Below, piece after piece: positions 1 through 8,124 of a stretch of 64,000 bases of DNA; position 1 is the stretch's first letter; each line of letters starts with the position of its first letter. The notes under the pieces are model-generated. The model made no database searches, was not told the origin of the DNA, and saw only the letters and a program-made list of their open reading frames with translations. This stretch comes from Saccharibacillus qingshengii (GTDB lineage: Bacteria > Bacillota > Bacilli > Paenibacillales > Paenibacillaceae): NCBI RefSeq assembly GCF_013185195.1, contig NZ_JAAZWC010000001.1, forward strand, positions 285,765-349,764, written 5' to 3'. The position numbers and the translations under genes are program-made.

Positions 1-31
1 CTGATTCGCACCTAACCCTTGTGCGATTCAG
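1..31. repeat. Imperfect inverted repeat at window edge
   Basis: CTGATTCGCAC and GTGCGATTCAG can pair with one mismatch around a 9-base loop. No T-run follows on either strand, so a terminator is not supported. It lies downstream of the acetyltransferase gene and might be part of its 3' end. Confidence 0.3.
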
Positions 32-67
32 ACGAACGAAAGCCTACTGTTTATACGAGACAAGCGT

Positions 68-562
68 TTAACTTTCGAAATACTGGCTGGGGTGTCCCTG
101 AAACGGATGCGTGCGCTCTTTGTACGCTCCGGCCGTATATATCCCGATAATCTGACGCCAGAACTGCTGGGCCGGCTCGTTGTTTTTGAGTTGGGTCACT
201 TTCCAGCGGCCTTTGAAACGATCGAACAGCATAGCCGCGGCTACCCTGCCGACTCCGCGTCTGCGAAACTTCTGCAGCACGAAAAACTCGACCATATAAT
301 ACGACGGCCGGCTTCCTTCATCGTCCGTCCGTTCAACCAGCGCCAATCCGGCCGGCTCTCCGTTAGCACGGATCAAGAAAGGGAATTTGCGCTGCGGATA
401 TGCCCAGAATTCGTCCAGATCGGGATAATCCGGCAGACGGCCGTTTTCATCCGCCGCAATATCCAGATACCGCGTAAAATCATACAAATAAAACTGAAGC
501 AGATTTTCGATCACCGCCCGGCGGAGTTCCGGTACAAGTTCCAGTTCTACAATCGGTCCCAT
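68..562 (-). CDS. GNAT family N-acetyltransferase
   Basis: A 164-residue GCN5-related acetyltransferase that should move an acetyl group from acetyl-CoA to an unknown amine. The acetyl-CoA pyrophosphate loop is visible as FRRRGVGRVAA around residue 102, preceded by the usual beta strand (YYMVEFFVL). The frame is open further upstream, but AAGGAG sits 9 bases before the ATG at 562, which I take as the start. It is followed by no obvious operon partner and is divergent from xerS. The substrate cannot be read from the sequence. Confidence 0.85.
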   Translation of the reverse strand: MGPIVELELVPELRRAVIENLLQFYLYDFTRYLDIAADENGRLPDYPDLDEFWAYPQRKFPFLIRANGEPAGLALVERTDDEGSRPSYYMVEFFVLQKFRRRGVGRVAAAMLFDRFKGRWKVTQLKNNEPAQQFWRQIIGIYTAGAYKERTHPFQGHPSQYFES

Positions 563-758
563 TCTTTTCGGCTCCTTTTTCTCTGTTATCCGCTCTGCTG
601 TCTCTTTATCGTAACCGACCCGCGGGCTTCCAGGCAACTTCGACATTCGAAATTTACGAACGGGAGTTTGCCTGAATCACTTCGTCATGTGGTAAAATAA
701 AGCGACTAACCGGTTTGGGCCGGACGGCCTGTTCATCTTTTGCAAAAAGGAGAAGCCC

Positions 759-1859
759 ATGAGTATTCAAAAAGCGATCGACCGTACGCGTCTTGGCGAG
801 AAGCTGCCGGAGATGCCTTGGTATGTCCAGCAATTTATCGATTACAAACTCCCCGATCTCTCTCCTTCCACCCTGCTGGAGTATGTCCGGGATTACGAAT
901 CGTTCTTCAACTGGCTGCGCGCCGAAGGTCTTTCTTCTGCCGCTGCCCTCAAAGACGTGACCCTTACCGAATTGGAATCGCTGCGGATCGAGAATATTAC
1001 GGGATACCGGCTGTATCTGACGACACGGACCGAAGGCACGAACTCCCGTACGACCGTCATCCGCAAGCTGTCGGCGCTCCGTTCGATGTTCCATTATCTG
1101 AGCCAAATCGCGGAAGACGACGATTTTTATCCGCTGCTCAAACGCAACGTCATGGCCAAGATCGAGATCAAACGGACTAACAAACCCAAAGATACCGCGG
1201 CCAAGCTCAAAGGCAAGATTCTGGAAGAAGAAGAACTTGTCGCCTTTATCGATTATATCCGCGAAGGCTATGCCGCCGATGTATCCACCAACAAGCAGGC
1301 GCTATATGCCCATGCCAAGAATAAGGAAAGAGACGCTTGTATTGCGAGTCTGATTCTTAATTCGGGGCTGCGCGTCTCGGAAGTCATCAACTTGAACCTC
1401 TCGGATCTCGACGTAGGCAACAAGCTGCTGCACGTTCTGCGCAAAGGCAGCAACGACGAAACATTCAAGACCCCGGTCTATTTCCGCGATCAGGCACGTT
1501 CCGCGCTGGAACGTTATCTGCCGCTTCGCGACAGTCAGTATGCCGCTCCCAAAAGGGAAAAAGCGCTTTTTCTCGCGATCCCGAACGGTCAAACCGAGGG
1601 CAAGCGGATGACCAAACGAGCGATCCAGGCCATGATTATCAAATACGCCAAACGCTTCGGCAAACCTTATCTGACGGTACACAAGCTGCGCCATTCGTTT
1701 GCCACGGATTATTATTTGCAAAACGATATCTACAAAACAAAAGAACAGCTGGGCCACGCTTCTACCGAAACGACCGAAATCTATGCGCATCTGACGGATA
1801 AGACGATGTCCGAAGCCATTGAAAGGCGAAGCCGGGAAACCGGTACGCAAGAGACCTGA
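759..1859 (+). CDS. xerS: Tyrosine recombinase XerS-like
   Basis: A 366-residue tyrosine recombinase. Residues 1-120 form the SAM-like core-binding domain and about 165-360 the catalytic domain. The catalytic set is complete: Arg205 (GLRVSE), Lys229, His308 and Arg311 (HKLRH), His333 (GHAS) and the nucleophile Tyr342 (EIYAHL). The N-terminus (MPWYVQQFIDYKL) matches the XerS type used as a single chromosome-dimer recombinase in streptococci and lactococci rather than XerC/XerD. AAGGAG precedes the ATG. It stands alone, with a terminator after it. No phage genes adjoin it, so a chromosomal housekeeping role is more likely than a prophage integrase. Confidence 0.85.
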   Translation: MSIQKAIDRTRLGEKLPEMPWYVQQFIDYKLPDLSPSTLLEYVRDYESFFNWLRAEGLSSAAALKDVTLTELESLRIENITGYRLYLTTRTEGTNSRTTVIRKLSALRSMFHYLSQIAEDDDFYPLLKRNVMAKIEIKRTNKPKDTAAKLKGKILEEEELVAFIDYIREGYAADVSTNKQALYAHAKNKERDACIASLILNSGLRVSEVINLNLSDLDVGNKLLHVLRKGSNDETFKTPVYFRDQARSALERYLPLRDSQYAAPKREKALFLAIPNGQTEGKRMTKRAIQAMIIKYAKRFGKPYLTVHKLRHSFATDYYLQNDIYKTKEQLGHASTETTEIYAHLTDKTMSEAIERRSRETGTQET

Positions 1860-1862
1860 ACG

Positions 1863-1901
1863 AAAAAGGGGGAACCGGCAGCTCGCCGATTCTCCCCTTT
1901 T
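1863..1901 (+). terminator. Rho-independent terminator of xerS
   Basis: Four bases after the xerS stop an A-rich arm with GGGGGAA pairs with TTCTCCCC followed by TTTT; a CGGC/GCCG inner stem closes the loop. Confidence 0.7.
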
Positions 1902-2005
1902 CGTGCGGATTCCTGCAACATTCCTGCCGCTCTAGTACCCTTTCAACTCTTAATCAGAGGTTTACGTTTTCCTGAAACGCGCATGCTTTAGGTGCGATTC
2001 CGTCG

Positions 2006-2038
2006 GAGACTTCGTACACGCTTCAGGTACGAAATCTC
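2006..2038. repeat. Hairpin downstream of the DUF350 gene
   Basis: GAGACTTCGTAC (2006-2017) and GTACGAAATCTC (2027-2038) form a 12-bp stem with one mismatch and a 9-base loop. There is no T-run. It lies about 40 bases past the stop of the minus-strand DUF350 gene and may stabilise or end that transcript. Confidence 0.35.
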
Positions 2039-2075
2039 AGGGGAGCGTAACCTTACCTTTAGTGTTGACAAGGTA

Positions 2076-2486
2076 CTAAATCGACAGTGCCGCCGTAATA
2101 ATCATGGCTCCGATCACATGCAGCGTTCCCGCAAACAAGCCGTGTGCCACATTGCCCCGTTCCGTACCTTCATCCAGGTTAAGTCCGCCCCATTTGCGCA
2201 GAACAAACTCGACCGCACTCTCCAGCGCCAGCAAAACAACGAAAGAAACGAACGAGATAATCCAGGCGCTGACAATCCCCGAAGAGCCTTCCAGTACATA
2301 CTTCAAAATAAGCGCCTGGGCAAAAATCTTCATGACCAAACGAATCGTGACGGCAAGATTGCCTTTTTTCAGTTCCTGAAAATCTTTGTATTTCGTAAAC
2401 AACGAATCGATTACCATCAACAGTGTCAACAGTACCGCTCCGGAAAGCGTCCATACCGCCAGTCTTGCCAAATCCGAAAATTCCAC
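2076..2486 (-). CDS. DUF350 family membrane protein
   Basis: A 136-residue integral membrane protein with about four hydrophobic segments (near residues 10-28, 48-64, 70-90 and 115-135). The pattern matches DUF350 proteins such as YjfL. The start is GTG at 2486, with AGGAGGAGG upstream. It lies downstream of pspA on the same strand; DUF350 genes beside PspA-family genes are known from the E. coli yjf cluster, which suggests a link to membrane-stress functions. A strong terminator lies between the two genes, so it may have its own promoter. Molecular function is unknown. Confidence 0.75.
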   Translation of the reverse strand: MEFSDLARLAVWTLSGAVLLTLLMVIDSLFTKYKDFQELKKGNLAVTIRLVMKIFAQALILKYVLEGSSGIVSAWIISFVSFVVLLALESAVEFVLRKWGGLNLDEGTERGNVAHGLFAGTLHVIGAMIITAALSI

Positions 2487-2557
2487 TTTCCGTCCTCCTC
2501 CTGCGCCGATTATGTATACAGCACCGCTCTCCCGAAAAGCACGGGCACAAAACCATG

Positions 2558-2600
2558 AAAAAGCGAAGGGAGCCGCATGCGTACATGCGTTCCCCTTCGC
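2558..2600 (-). terminator. Terminator of pspA
   Basis: Read on the minus strand, GCGAAGGGG (2592-2600) pairs with CCCTTCGC (2563-2570) around an inner CGCATG/CATGCG stem, followed by TTTTT. It lies beyond the tandem repeats, so those repeats are inside the pspA transcript. Confidence 0.7.
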
Positions 2601-2650
2601 CCGGCTTTCTTCGCCGCGTCGCCCTGCGAGTGCACGGGCCTGCTACTTTG

Positions 2651-2865
2651 CTTCATCAGCTCGGCCAATTCGCTCTTGAGCGATTTGGCTGCCTATTCTT
2701 TTTTCTCGTACTGCTTCATCAGCTCGGCCAATTCGCTCTTGAGCGATTTGGCTGCCTATTCTTTTTTCTCGTACTGCTTCATCAGCTCGGCCAATTCGCT
2801 CTTGAGCGATTTGGCTGCCTATTCTTTTTTCTCGTATTGCTTCATCAGCTCGGCCAATTCGCTCT
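2651..2865. repeat. 63-bp tandem repeat copying the pspA 3' end
   Basis: Units begin at 2651, 2714, 2777 and 2840, each exactly 63 bp apart. The first three are essentially identical; the fourth is the true end of pspA and matches for only about 26 bases before diverging. Each unit read on the minus strand carries the last codons of pspA (ending MKQYEKKE) plus the UAG stop. Because 63 is 21 codons the frame is kept: stops fall at 2819-2821, 2756-2758 and 2693-2695, then the frame stays open to a UAA at 2510-2512. Confidence 0.95.
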
Positions 2866-3490
2866 CAACCGCGCTGTTTTTGCCGAGTTCGGCGAACTCG
2901 TCGTCCAACGATTTGCCTTTGGCAGACATCTCGTTGCTGGCTTCGGCTTGGGCTTCCATATTGAGCATCTTGTCTTCCATCCGTTTCAGGCCGGAAGTGG
3001 CGCTGTCGGAATTGAAGCCGGACATCGTCTTGTTGATTTCCGTTTGCGCTTTGGCCGCGCTGTAGCGGGCAACCAGCGTATCGCGCTTGTTCTTCATCTC
3101 GGTCAGCTGCTTGCGCATTTCTTCAAGCTTGCCGCGCAGATTGTCGGCAGCCGCTTTGTTCTGATCGAAGCTGTTCTTGTATTCGGTCATCTTCTGTTCA
3201 GCCGCATTCTTCTCTTCAAGTGCGCGGCGAGCCAGATCGACGTTCTGTGCCTGAGCGGCCATGTGGGCCTGCTCCGTACGGCGGTTAACCAGCTCGGACT
3301 GCTCTTCGTAAAGCTGCTTGAACTTCTTCTCGATTGCGATCTGGGCGGCAACGGCTTTCTCCGCGTCGGCCAGGTCTTCCTGCATATCGCGAATGTACTG
3401 ATCTGTCAGTTTAACCGGATCCTCGGCTTTCTCAATCAATGAGTACACGTTGGACAAAGTGAGATCTCTCAATCTTTTAAAAACGGACAT
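2819..3490 (-). CDS. pspA: PspA/IM30 family membrane-stress protein
   Basis: A 223-residue, almost entirely helical, charged protein of the PspA/IM30/Vipp1 (ESCRT-III-like) family, which binds and protects damaged cytoplasmic membrane. It starts MSVFKRLRDL, with the family's typical amphipathic N-terminal helix, followed by long coiled coil (about residues 25-190). AAGGAGG sits 8 bases before the ATG at 3490; an open frame upstream has no ribosome site. The last codons and stop are copied in tandem just downstream, so the C-terminus would lengthen by 21 residues per stop read through. A DUF350 gene follows. Confidence 0.93.
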   Translation of the reverse strand: MSVFKRLRDLTLSNVYSLIEKAEDPVKLTDQYIRDMQEDLADAEKAVAAQIAIEKKFKQLYEEQSELVNRRTEQAHMAAQAQNVDLARRALEEKNAAEQKMTEYKNSFDQNKAAADNLRGKLEEMRKQLTEMKNKRDTLVARYSAAKAQTEINKTMSGFNSDSATSGLKRMEDKMLNMEAQAEASNEMSAKGKSLDDEFAELGKNSAVESELAELMKQYEKKE

Positions 3491-3592
3491 TCGGTTTGCC
3501 TCCTTGAGCGTATTCTTATTATTCGATTTCAACCATTACCCTTTTTATTACGGACCTCAACACGATCGGTTTCATAATTGCGTTCCAAATTT

Positions 3593-3937
3593 TTAAATTA
3601 ATTTTGCGGCTTCGTTCAGCGCCTCTTCGATCCGGATCGACACGATGCTCCCGATTTCTTCGATCTGCTCCCGGTTAAGGCCGTCATAGTGAATGCCCAT
3701 AGCCACCGTCACCGTACACGCCAGCAGACGGGCGGCCTGCAGCGCGGCAGGTTCGCTGAGCACGCTCTCTTTGTGTCCGGGCACGGTTGAAGTCTCGACG
3801 CGAACACGGCCTTCTTCGGCATAAGCCATCGATACCGCTCCGATATGCGCGTCTCCTCCCGTTACGATCAGCAGCAGATCGCGCCCCATCTCCCTGCGTT
3901 CGACCCGAATATCGGCAGGATCGTACAAATAAGCCAT
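3593..3937 (-). CDS. LpdD-like small protein next to pyrD
   Basis: A 114-residue soluble protein with a central GGDAHIGAVSMAY segment. This resembles the LpdD-like domain of proteins linked to prenylated-FMN decarboxylases, a resemblance recalled from motif rather than searched. It begins 16 bases after the pyrD stop with AAAGGAGG before its ATG, so it is probably co-transcribed with pyrK-pyrD. No UbiD or UbiX partner lies in the window. A role in flavin handling for the FMN/FAD enzymes upstream is only a guess. Confidence 0.65.
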   Translation of the reverse strand: MAYLYDPADIRVERREMGRDLLLIVTGGDAHIGAVSMAYAEEGRVRVETSTVPGHKESVLSEPAALQAARLLACTVTVAMGIHYDGLNREQIEEIGSIVSIRIEEALNEAAKLI

Positions 3938-3953
3938 GACCGGCAGCCCTCCT

Positions 3954-4898
3954 TTATAAAATACCGCGAATCTCGTCCAGGCTCCGAATGCCTTCCGCGA
4001 TCATAAAGCGCTCGACACCTTCGGCAAGCTCCGCTCCCGCATGCCAGTTGACGAAATTGTACGTCCCGACCTGGACCGCCTGGGCTCCCGCCATAATGAA
4101 TTCGATCATATCTTCCGAACTCGAAATGCCCCCCATCCCCACGACGGGAATGTGTACTCTTTTGCACACCTGATGGACCATGCGCAGCGCGATCGGCTTG
4201 ACGGCGGGACCCGACAATCCGGCATACAAATTCTCGAACACGCTGCGGCGTCTGCGCACATCGATCTTCATGCCGGACAGCGTATTGATCAGCGAGACGG
4301 CTTCCGCCCCTTCTTCTTCGCACATCTGCGCCATATCGGCGATATCTTCCGCATTCGGGGACAATTTGACCATGAGAGGCAGAGAGGTGGCGGCCCGCAC
4401 TTCGCGGACGACTTCGCGCGCAACGCTCGTCTTGATGCCGTAGGCCATGCCGCCCGCTTTGACGTTCGGACAGGAAATGTTCAGCTCGATCATATCGACC
4501 GCTTTTCGTCCGTCCCGTTCGCGGATACGGCTGTCTGCGTCGATCATCCCGGCCCCCTGCACGTAATCCTGCACCGTACCGCCGCCCAGGTTGACGATGC
4601 GGACAGTATCGAGCTTTTCCCAAAAAGCGCACTCGTCCGCCAAAAATGAAGCGATGCCCGGGTTCTCGAGGCCGACGCTGTTCAGCATGCCGGAAGGCGT
4701 CTCGTAGACGCGGATCCCCGGGTTGCCCGGACGCGGATGCAGCGTAATGCCTTTGCCCGAAATCCCGCCAAGCTTGGACAAATCGTACAGATTCCCGTAT
4801 TCTTTGCCAAAGCCGAACGTTCCGGAAGCCATGATCAGCGGATTCTTGAACGTCACCGGCCCTATACGGCAGGACATATCCAATGTCGATTCGATCAT
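3954..4898 (-). CDS. pyrD: Dihydroorotate dehydrogenase B, catalytic subunit
   Basis: A 314-residue class 1B dihydroorotate dehydrogenase, the FMN subunit that oxidises dihydroorotate to orotate in pyrimidine synthesis. Key features are MASGTFGFG near the N-terminus, GISGKGITL, and ELNISCPN with the class 1 catalytic Cys143. The glycine-rich phosphate site (GMGGISS) is near residue 255. The start is the ATG at 4898, which overlaps the pyrK stop as ATGA; this agrees with translational coupling to its electron-transfer partner. Confidence 0.96.
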   Translation of the reverse strand: MIESTLDMSCRIGPVTFKNPLIMASGTFGFGKEYGNLYDLSKLGGISGKGITLHPRPGNPGIRVYETPSGMLNSVGLENPGIASFLADECAFWEKLDTVRIVNLGGGTVQDYVQGAGMIDADSRIRERDGRKAVDMIELNISCPNVKAGGMAYGIKTSVAREVVREVRAATSLPLMVKLSPNAEDIADMAQMCEEEGAEAVSLINTLSGMKIDVRRRRSVFENLYAGLSGPAVKPIALRMVHQVCKRVHIPVVGMGGISSSEDMIEFIMAGAQAVQVGTYNFVNWHAGAELAEGVERFMIAEGIRSLDEIRGIL

Positions 4899-5587
4899 GC
4901 CAGCACCACCTCTTCCGCGCGGAATACCGGTCCGTCGGTACACGCTTTTTTTCGCCCGCTCTCGCAGCCTACGCTGCATACCAGACAGGCTCCGATTCCG
5001 CAGGCCATCCGGTTCTCGAGCGAGACATAGACGTCGGCTCTGCCCGATGACATGGCACTTTTGATCTGGGCGGCACGAAGCATCGGTTCGGGTCCGCACA
5101 CGAAAATGGTATCGTAGGCATCGAAATCGACGCGGTCCAGCACCCTGCCTCCTAGATCGATCTCCAGCTTATGACCAAGCGCTCCGAATTCATGCTCTTC
5201 ATACACTTCCTCACTGAATCCCAAGTACAGATCGGCCTGCTCCAGATGCCTCGCCGTATAGTAAAGAGGCGCAATTCCGATTCCGCCTCCGACGAGTGCG
5301 GTCCGGCCCTGCGCCTGAGGAAAACCGTTGCCGAGCGGTCCAAGCAGCGTGACGTCGTCGCCCGCTGTCATCCGAGACAGCATCTGCGTGCCTTCTCCGG
5401 CCGTTTTATATAGAAACTTGACTCCGTATTCGTCCTGGTCGTACACGCTGAGCGGGCGCGACAAGAGCGGATAACCGTCCCAACCTCTCACCATAAAAAA
5501 CTGTCCCATTTTCGCCTCGAAACGCCCTTCCGCGTGCATCACGTAAATGCCTTCCGCCACGCGGCGGTTGGAAATGATTGTCGCCAT
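4895..5587 (-). CDS. pyrK: Dihydroorotate dehydrogenase electron transfer subunit
   Basis: A 230-residue FAD and [2Fe-2S] subunit that passes electrons from dihydroorotate dehydrogenase B to NAD+. The flavin motif RPLSVYD is near residue 44, the nucleotide site (GGGIGIAPL) near 100, and the cluster ligands are Cys196, Cys201, Cys204 and Cys216. It overlaps pyrD by 4 bases. The other pyr genes are not in the window, so this pair is detached from the usual pyr operon or at its distal end with no link visible here. Confidence 0.95.
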   Translation of the reverse strand: MATIISNRRVAEGIYVMHAEGRFEAKMGQFFMVRGWDGYPLLSRPLSVYDQDEYGVKFLYKTAGEGTQMLSRMTAGDDVTLLGPLGNGFPQAQGRTALVGGGIGIAPLYYTARHLEQADLYLGFSEEVYEEHEFGALGHKLEIDLGGRVLDRVDFDAYDTIFVCGPEPMLRAAQIKSAMSSGRADVYVSLENRMACGIGACLVCSVGCESGRKKACTDGPVFRAEEVVLA

Positions 5588-5671
5588 AAGATCCTCCCCC
5601 GAACTGCTGATTTGCGCATATCTTGTCCATGATGCCCCAGGGAAGAAGGAATAGCTATGACAAGCATCACG

Positions 5672-5701
5672 AAAAGCCCGGACTTTGCAGTCCGGGCTTT
5701 C
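5672..5701 (-). terminator. Terminator of the amino-acid ABC operon
   Basis: A perfect 12-bp stem, AAAGCCCGGACT (5673-5684) with AGTCCGGGCTTT (5689-5700), around a TTGC loop. It ends in U-rich sequence on the minus strand and separates the ABC operon from pyrK. Confidence 0.85.
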
Positions 5702-5740
5702 GCCATCCGATCTCTGTTCGCTTGCAAACTTGGCTCTTCC

Positions 5741-6469
5741 TTACAGCACTTTGCTCAAAAAGTCCTGCGTCCGTACGTTTTTCGGTGCGCCGAATACTTC
5801 TTCCGGCGTCCCTTCCTCGACGATCACGCCGCCGTCCATGAACAGAATCCGGTCGCCGACTTCGCGGGCAAAGCCCATTTCGTGCGTGACGATCACCATC
5901 GTCATGCCGTCTTCGGCCAGCTTCTTCATGACGTCCAGCACTTCGCCAACCATCTCCGGATCAAGCGCCGACGTCGGTTCGTCGAACAGCATGACGTGGG
6001 GCTGCATCGCAAGTGCGCGCACGATCGCGATCCGCTGTTTTTGACCGCCCGACAGCTGCGCCGGATACGCGTTTTTCTTGTCTTCCAGACCGACCGACTG
6101 CAGCAGCGCTTCGGCGCGCTTGTCGGCTTCGGCTTTGGACAGTCCGAGCAGTTTGGTCGGCGCCAGCGTAATATTGTCCAGCACGGTCTTGTGCGGGAAC
6201 AAATTGAACTGCTGGAACACCATGCCCATTTTCTCGCGGGTCTTGTCGATATTGTGCTTCTTGTCCGTAATCGGCTTGCCTTCGAACAGAATCTCTCCGC
6301 CCGTTACTTCTTCAAGTCGGTTCAGACAGCGCAGAAACGTACTTTTGCCCGAACCGCTCGGACCGATTACGACCACGACTTCACCTTTTTGAATTTCGGC
6401 GTCGATCCCTTTGAGGACCTGATTTTTGCCAAAAGACTTTTGCAGATTTTTAGCGGATATCACCGGCAC
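5741..6469 (-). CDS. glnQ: Polar amino-acid ABC transporter ATPase (GlnQ type)
   Basis: A 242-residue ATPase of a polar amino-acid importer. It has Walker [10 protein letters not shown] (36-44), Q-loop in MVFQQFNLF, signature LSGGQKQR (about 137), Walker B VMLFDEP and the H-loop in VTHEM. Its start overlaps the end of the fused binding-protein/permease gene by 20 bases, so the two form one transporter. The exact amino acid (glutamine, arginine or cystine are typical) cannot be decided. Confidence 0.93.
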   Translation of the reverse strand: MPVISAKNLQKSFGKNQVLKGIDAEIQKGEVVVVIGPSGSGKSTFLRCLNRLEEVTGGEILFEGKPITDKKHNIDKTREKMGMVFQQFNLFPHKTVLDNITLAPTKLLGLSKAEADKRAEALLQSVGLEDKKNAYPAQLSGGQKQRIAIVRALAMQPHVMLFDEPTSALDPEMVGEVLDVMKKLAEDGMTMVIVTHEMGFAREVGDRILFMDGGVIVEEGTPEEVFGAPKNVRTQDFLSKVL

Positions 6470-7925
6470 TCAACCTCCGTTCCAATACATTCAACAGTTT
6501 CGACAGAATAAGCGTCATAATCAGATAGATAAACGCCGCGATGACGAGCGGATACAGTCCGGAATACGTCAGCGTACGTACGGCATTGGCTTGGAACATC
6601 AAGTCGGCGACCCCGATAAACGATACGATGGACGACTCCTTGATAATGACGACAAACTCGTTGCCGATCGCCGGCAGGACGCTTTTGATCGCCTGCGGGA
6701 TAATAATGGTGCGCATCGCCAGTCCGCGCGGCATGCCGAGCGAACGCGCCGCTTCCATCTGTCCTTTGTCGACGCCCTGGATTCCCGCACGGAAGATTTC
6801 CGCCAGATAAGCCGAGCTGTTGAGGGACAAGGTAATAATACCCGACTGCAGCACCGTAAACTTGATATCGAAAGCGCTGGCCAAACCGAAGTGAATGATA
6901 AGGAGCTGGACGAGCATCGGCGTGCCCCGCAGCACTTCGATATAGGCTACGGCAATCCATTTGAGAATCTTGACACCCGACAACCTCAGCAGGGAAACCA
7001 ACAGACCGATCAGGAATCCGAACAGGACGCCCAATGCCGACAGCAGCAGGGTATACTGAACGCCGTCCGCGTAATAACCGCGATATTTCCAGAAGAACGA
7101 GAAAATGTTGCTCGGCGCGTTCTCTCCGGAATTCAGTTCGTTGGCGGCCTGAATATAGCCTTCGACCGCATTTTCATCGTTCAGCCGCTTCAGCGTGCTG
7201 TTGATATCGGTCAGCAGCTGCGCATTGCCTTTCTCCACGGCGATCGCCATCGGCGTATCGCTGTCTTCCGGCACGGCTTCGGCGATCGCCAGACCCGCAC
7301 GGTTCTTGACCTGCGCCTCGGCGACCGGTCCTTCGAAGACGGCTGCGTCTACGCGATCGGACAGCAGCAGGCTGACGACGTCGGAGATACTTTTGACGGC
7401 CGTGACCTGCGCGTCCGGAATACTATTCGCGATTTCTTCTTGAATCGAACCCGTCTGTACGCCGATCGGCAGACCTTCGAGTTCCGCCATCGTCGGGAAC
7501 TTGTCGGCATCTTCGGCGCGCGTCAGGATGACCTGTTTGGAAATGTAGTACAGATCCGAGAAGTCGACATTTTGTCTGCGCTCGTCGGTCGGCGTCATGC
7601 CGGAGATGACCATATCGATCCGGCCGCTCTGGAGCGCCGGCAGCAGACTGTCGAACGGCATATTCTCAAGCTTCAGTTCCGCGCCCATGTCGGCCGCGAT
7701 TTGTTCGGCGATCATGACGTCGGAACCGACGATCTTGCTCTTGCCGTCTACCGTCAGCATAAATTCGTACGGCGCGAAATCCGCGCTTAATCCGACGATA
7801 ATCGTCTTTTTGTCGTTTGTGCCCGAGTCGCCCTGTGCTTGTGCTTGTCCGTGGCCGGGATACAGCGCCAACGTCAGCATCAGCAGAGCCAGCAGCATCG
7901 GGATGATCCGTTTCAGTCTCAGCAT
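6450..7925 (-). CDS. Fused amino-acid binding protein and ABC permease
   Basis: A 491-residue fusion. A signal or anchor segment (about 5-25) is followed by a type 3 solute-binding domain (about 45-265, with [11 protein letters not shown] and [10 protein letters not shown]) and then a His/Glu/Gln-type permease (about 285-490) with the EAA loop seen as [14 protein letters not shown]. The binding domain is thus tethered to the outer face of its own permease. The start is the ATG at 7925 with GGAGAGAG upstream. It overlaps the ATPase gene. Such fusions are known in Firmicutes; the ligand is not determined. Confidence 0.92.
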   Translation of the reverse strand: MLRLKRIIPMLLALLMLTLALYPGHGQAQAQGDSGTNDKKTIIVGLSADFAPYEFMLTVDGKSKIVGSDVMIAEQIAADMGAELKLENMPFDSLLPALQSGRIDMVISGMTPTDERRQNVDFSDLYYISKQVILTRAEDADKFPTMAELEGLPIGVQTGSIQEEIANSIPDAQVTAVKSISDVVSLLLSDRVDAAVFEGPVAEAQVKNRAGLAIAEAVPEDSDTPMAIAVEKGNAQLLTDINSTLKRLNDENAVEGYIQAANELNSGENAPSNIFSFFWKYRGYYADGVQYTLLLSALGVLFGFLIGLLVSLLRLSGVKILKWIAVAYIEVLRGTPMLVQLLIIHFGLASAFDIKFTVLQSGIITLSLNSSAYLAEIFRAGIQGVDKGQMEAARSLGMPRGLAMRTIIIPQAIKSVLPAIGNEFVVIIKESSIVSFIGVADLMFQANAVRTLTYSGLYPLVIAAFIYLIMTLILSKLLNVLERRLSAGDIR

Positions 7926-7948
7926 GCTCTCTCTCCACTCTGTTGTAA

Positions 7949-7988
7949 AATGACAAGTCATTATAAAATGATATTCATATTTATACAA
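7949..7988 (-). promoter_or_regulatory. Promoter and palindromic operator of the ABC importer
   Basis: On the minus strand TTGTAT (7983-7988), a 17-base spacer and TATAAT (7960-7965) make a near-consensus sigma-A promoter. The palindrome AATGAC-AA-GTCATT (7949-7962) overlaps the -10 box, a good place for a repressor, although I do not recognise its binder. Confidence 0.7.
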
Positions 7989-8060
7989 CAATATTCAGCA
8001 AATGTCGCCTCTTTTTTTTGTTTTTCTTTCTTTTTCATTCCTCAAAAAGCCGCGTCAGCG

Positions 8061-8089
8061 TTGAAAACGTTCGCTTCCCATGCTAAAAT
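8061..8089 (+). promoter_or_regulatory. Sigma-A promoter of the M20 gene
   Basis: TTGAAA (8061-8066), a 17-base spacer and TAAAAT (8084-8089). The overlapping TGAAAACGTT resembles half of a CcpA cre site, but the other half does not match. Confidence 0.55.
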
Positions 8090-8124
8090 TCACTTCTAAA
8101 TAAACGAAGCGGGGAGTCTTTTCA

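Noticed and set aside
2651-2865. A CRISPR-like repeat array
   Set aside because: The units are contiguous without spacers and copy the pspA end; no cas gene is near.
2423-3442. Plus-strand open frame with four Leu/Phe-rich repeats
   Set aside because: It is the antisense of the pspA end repeats and has no supporting motif.
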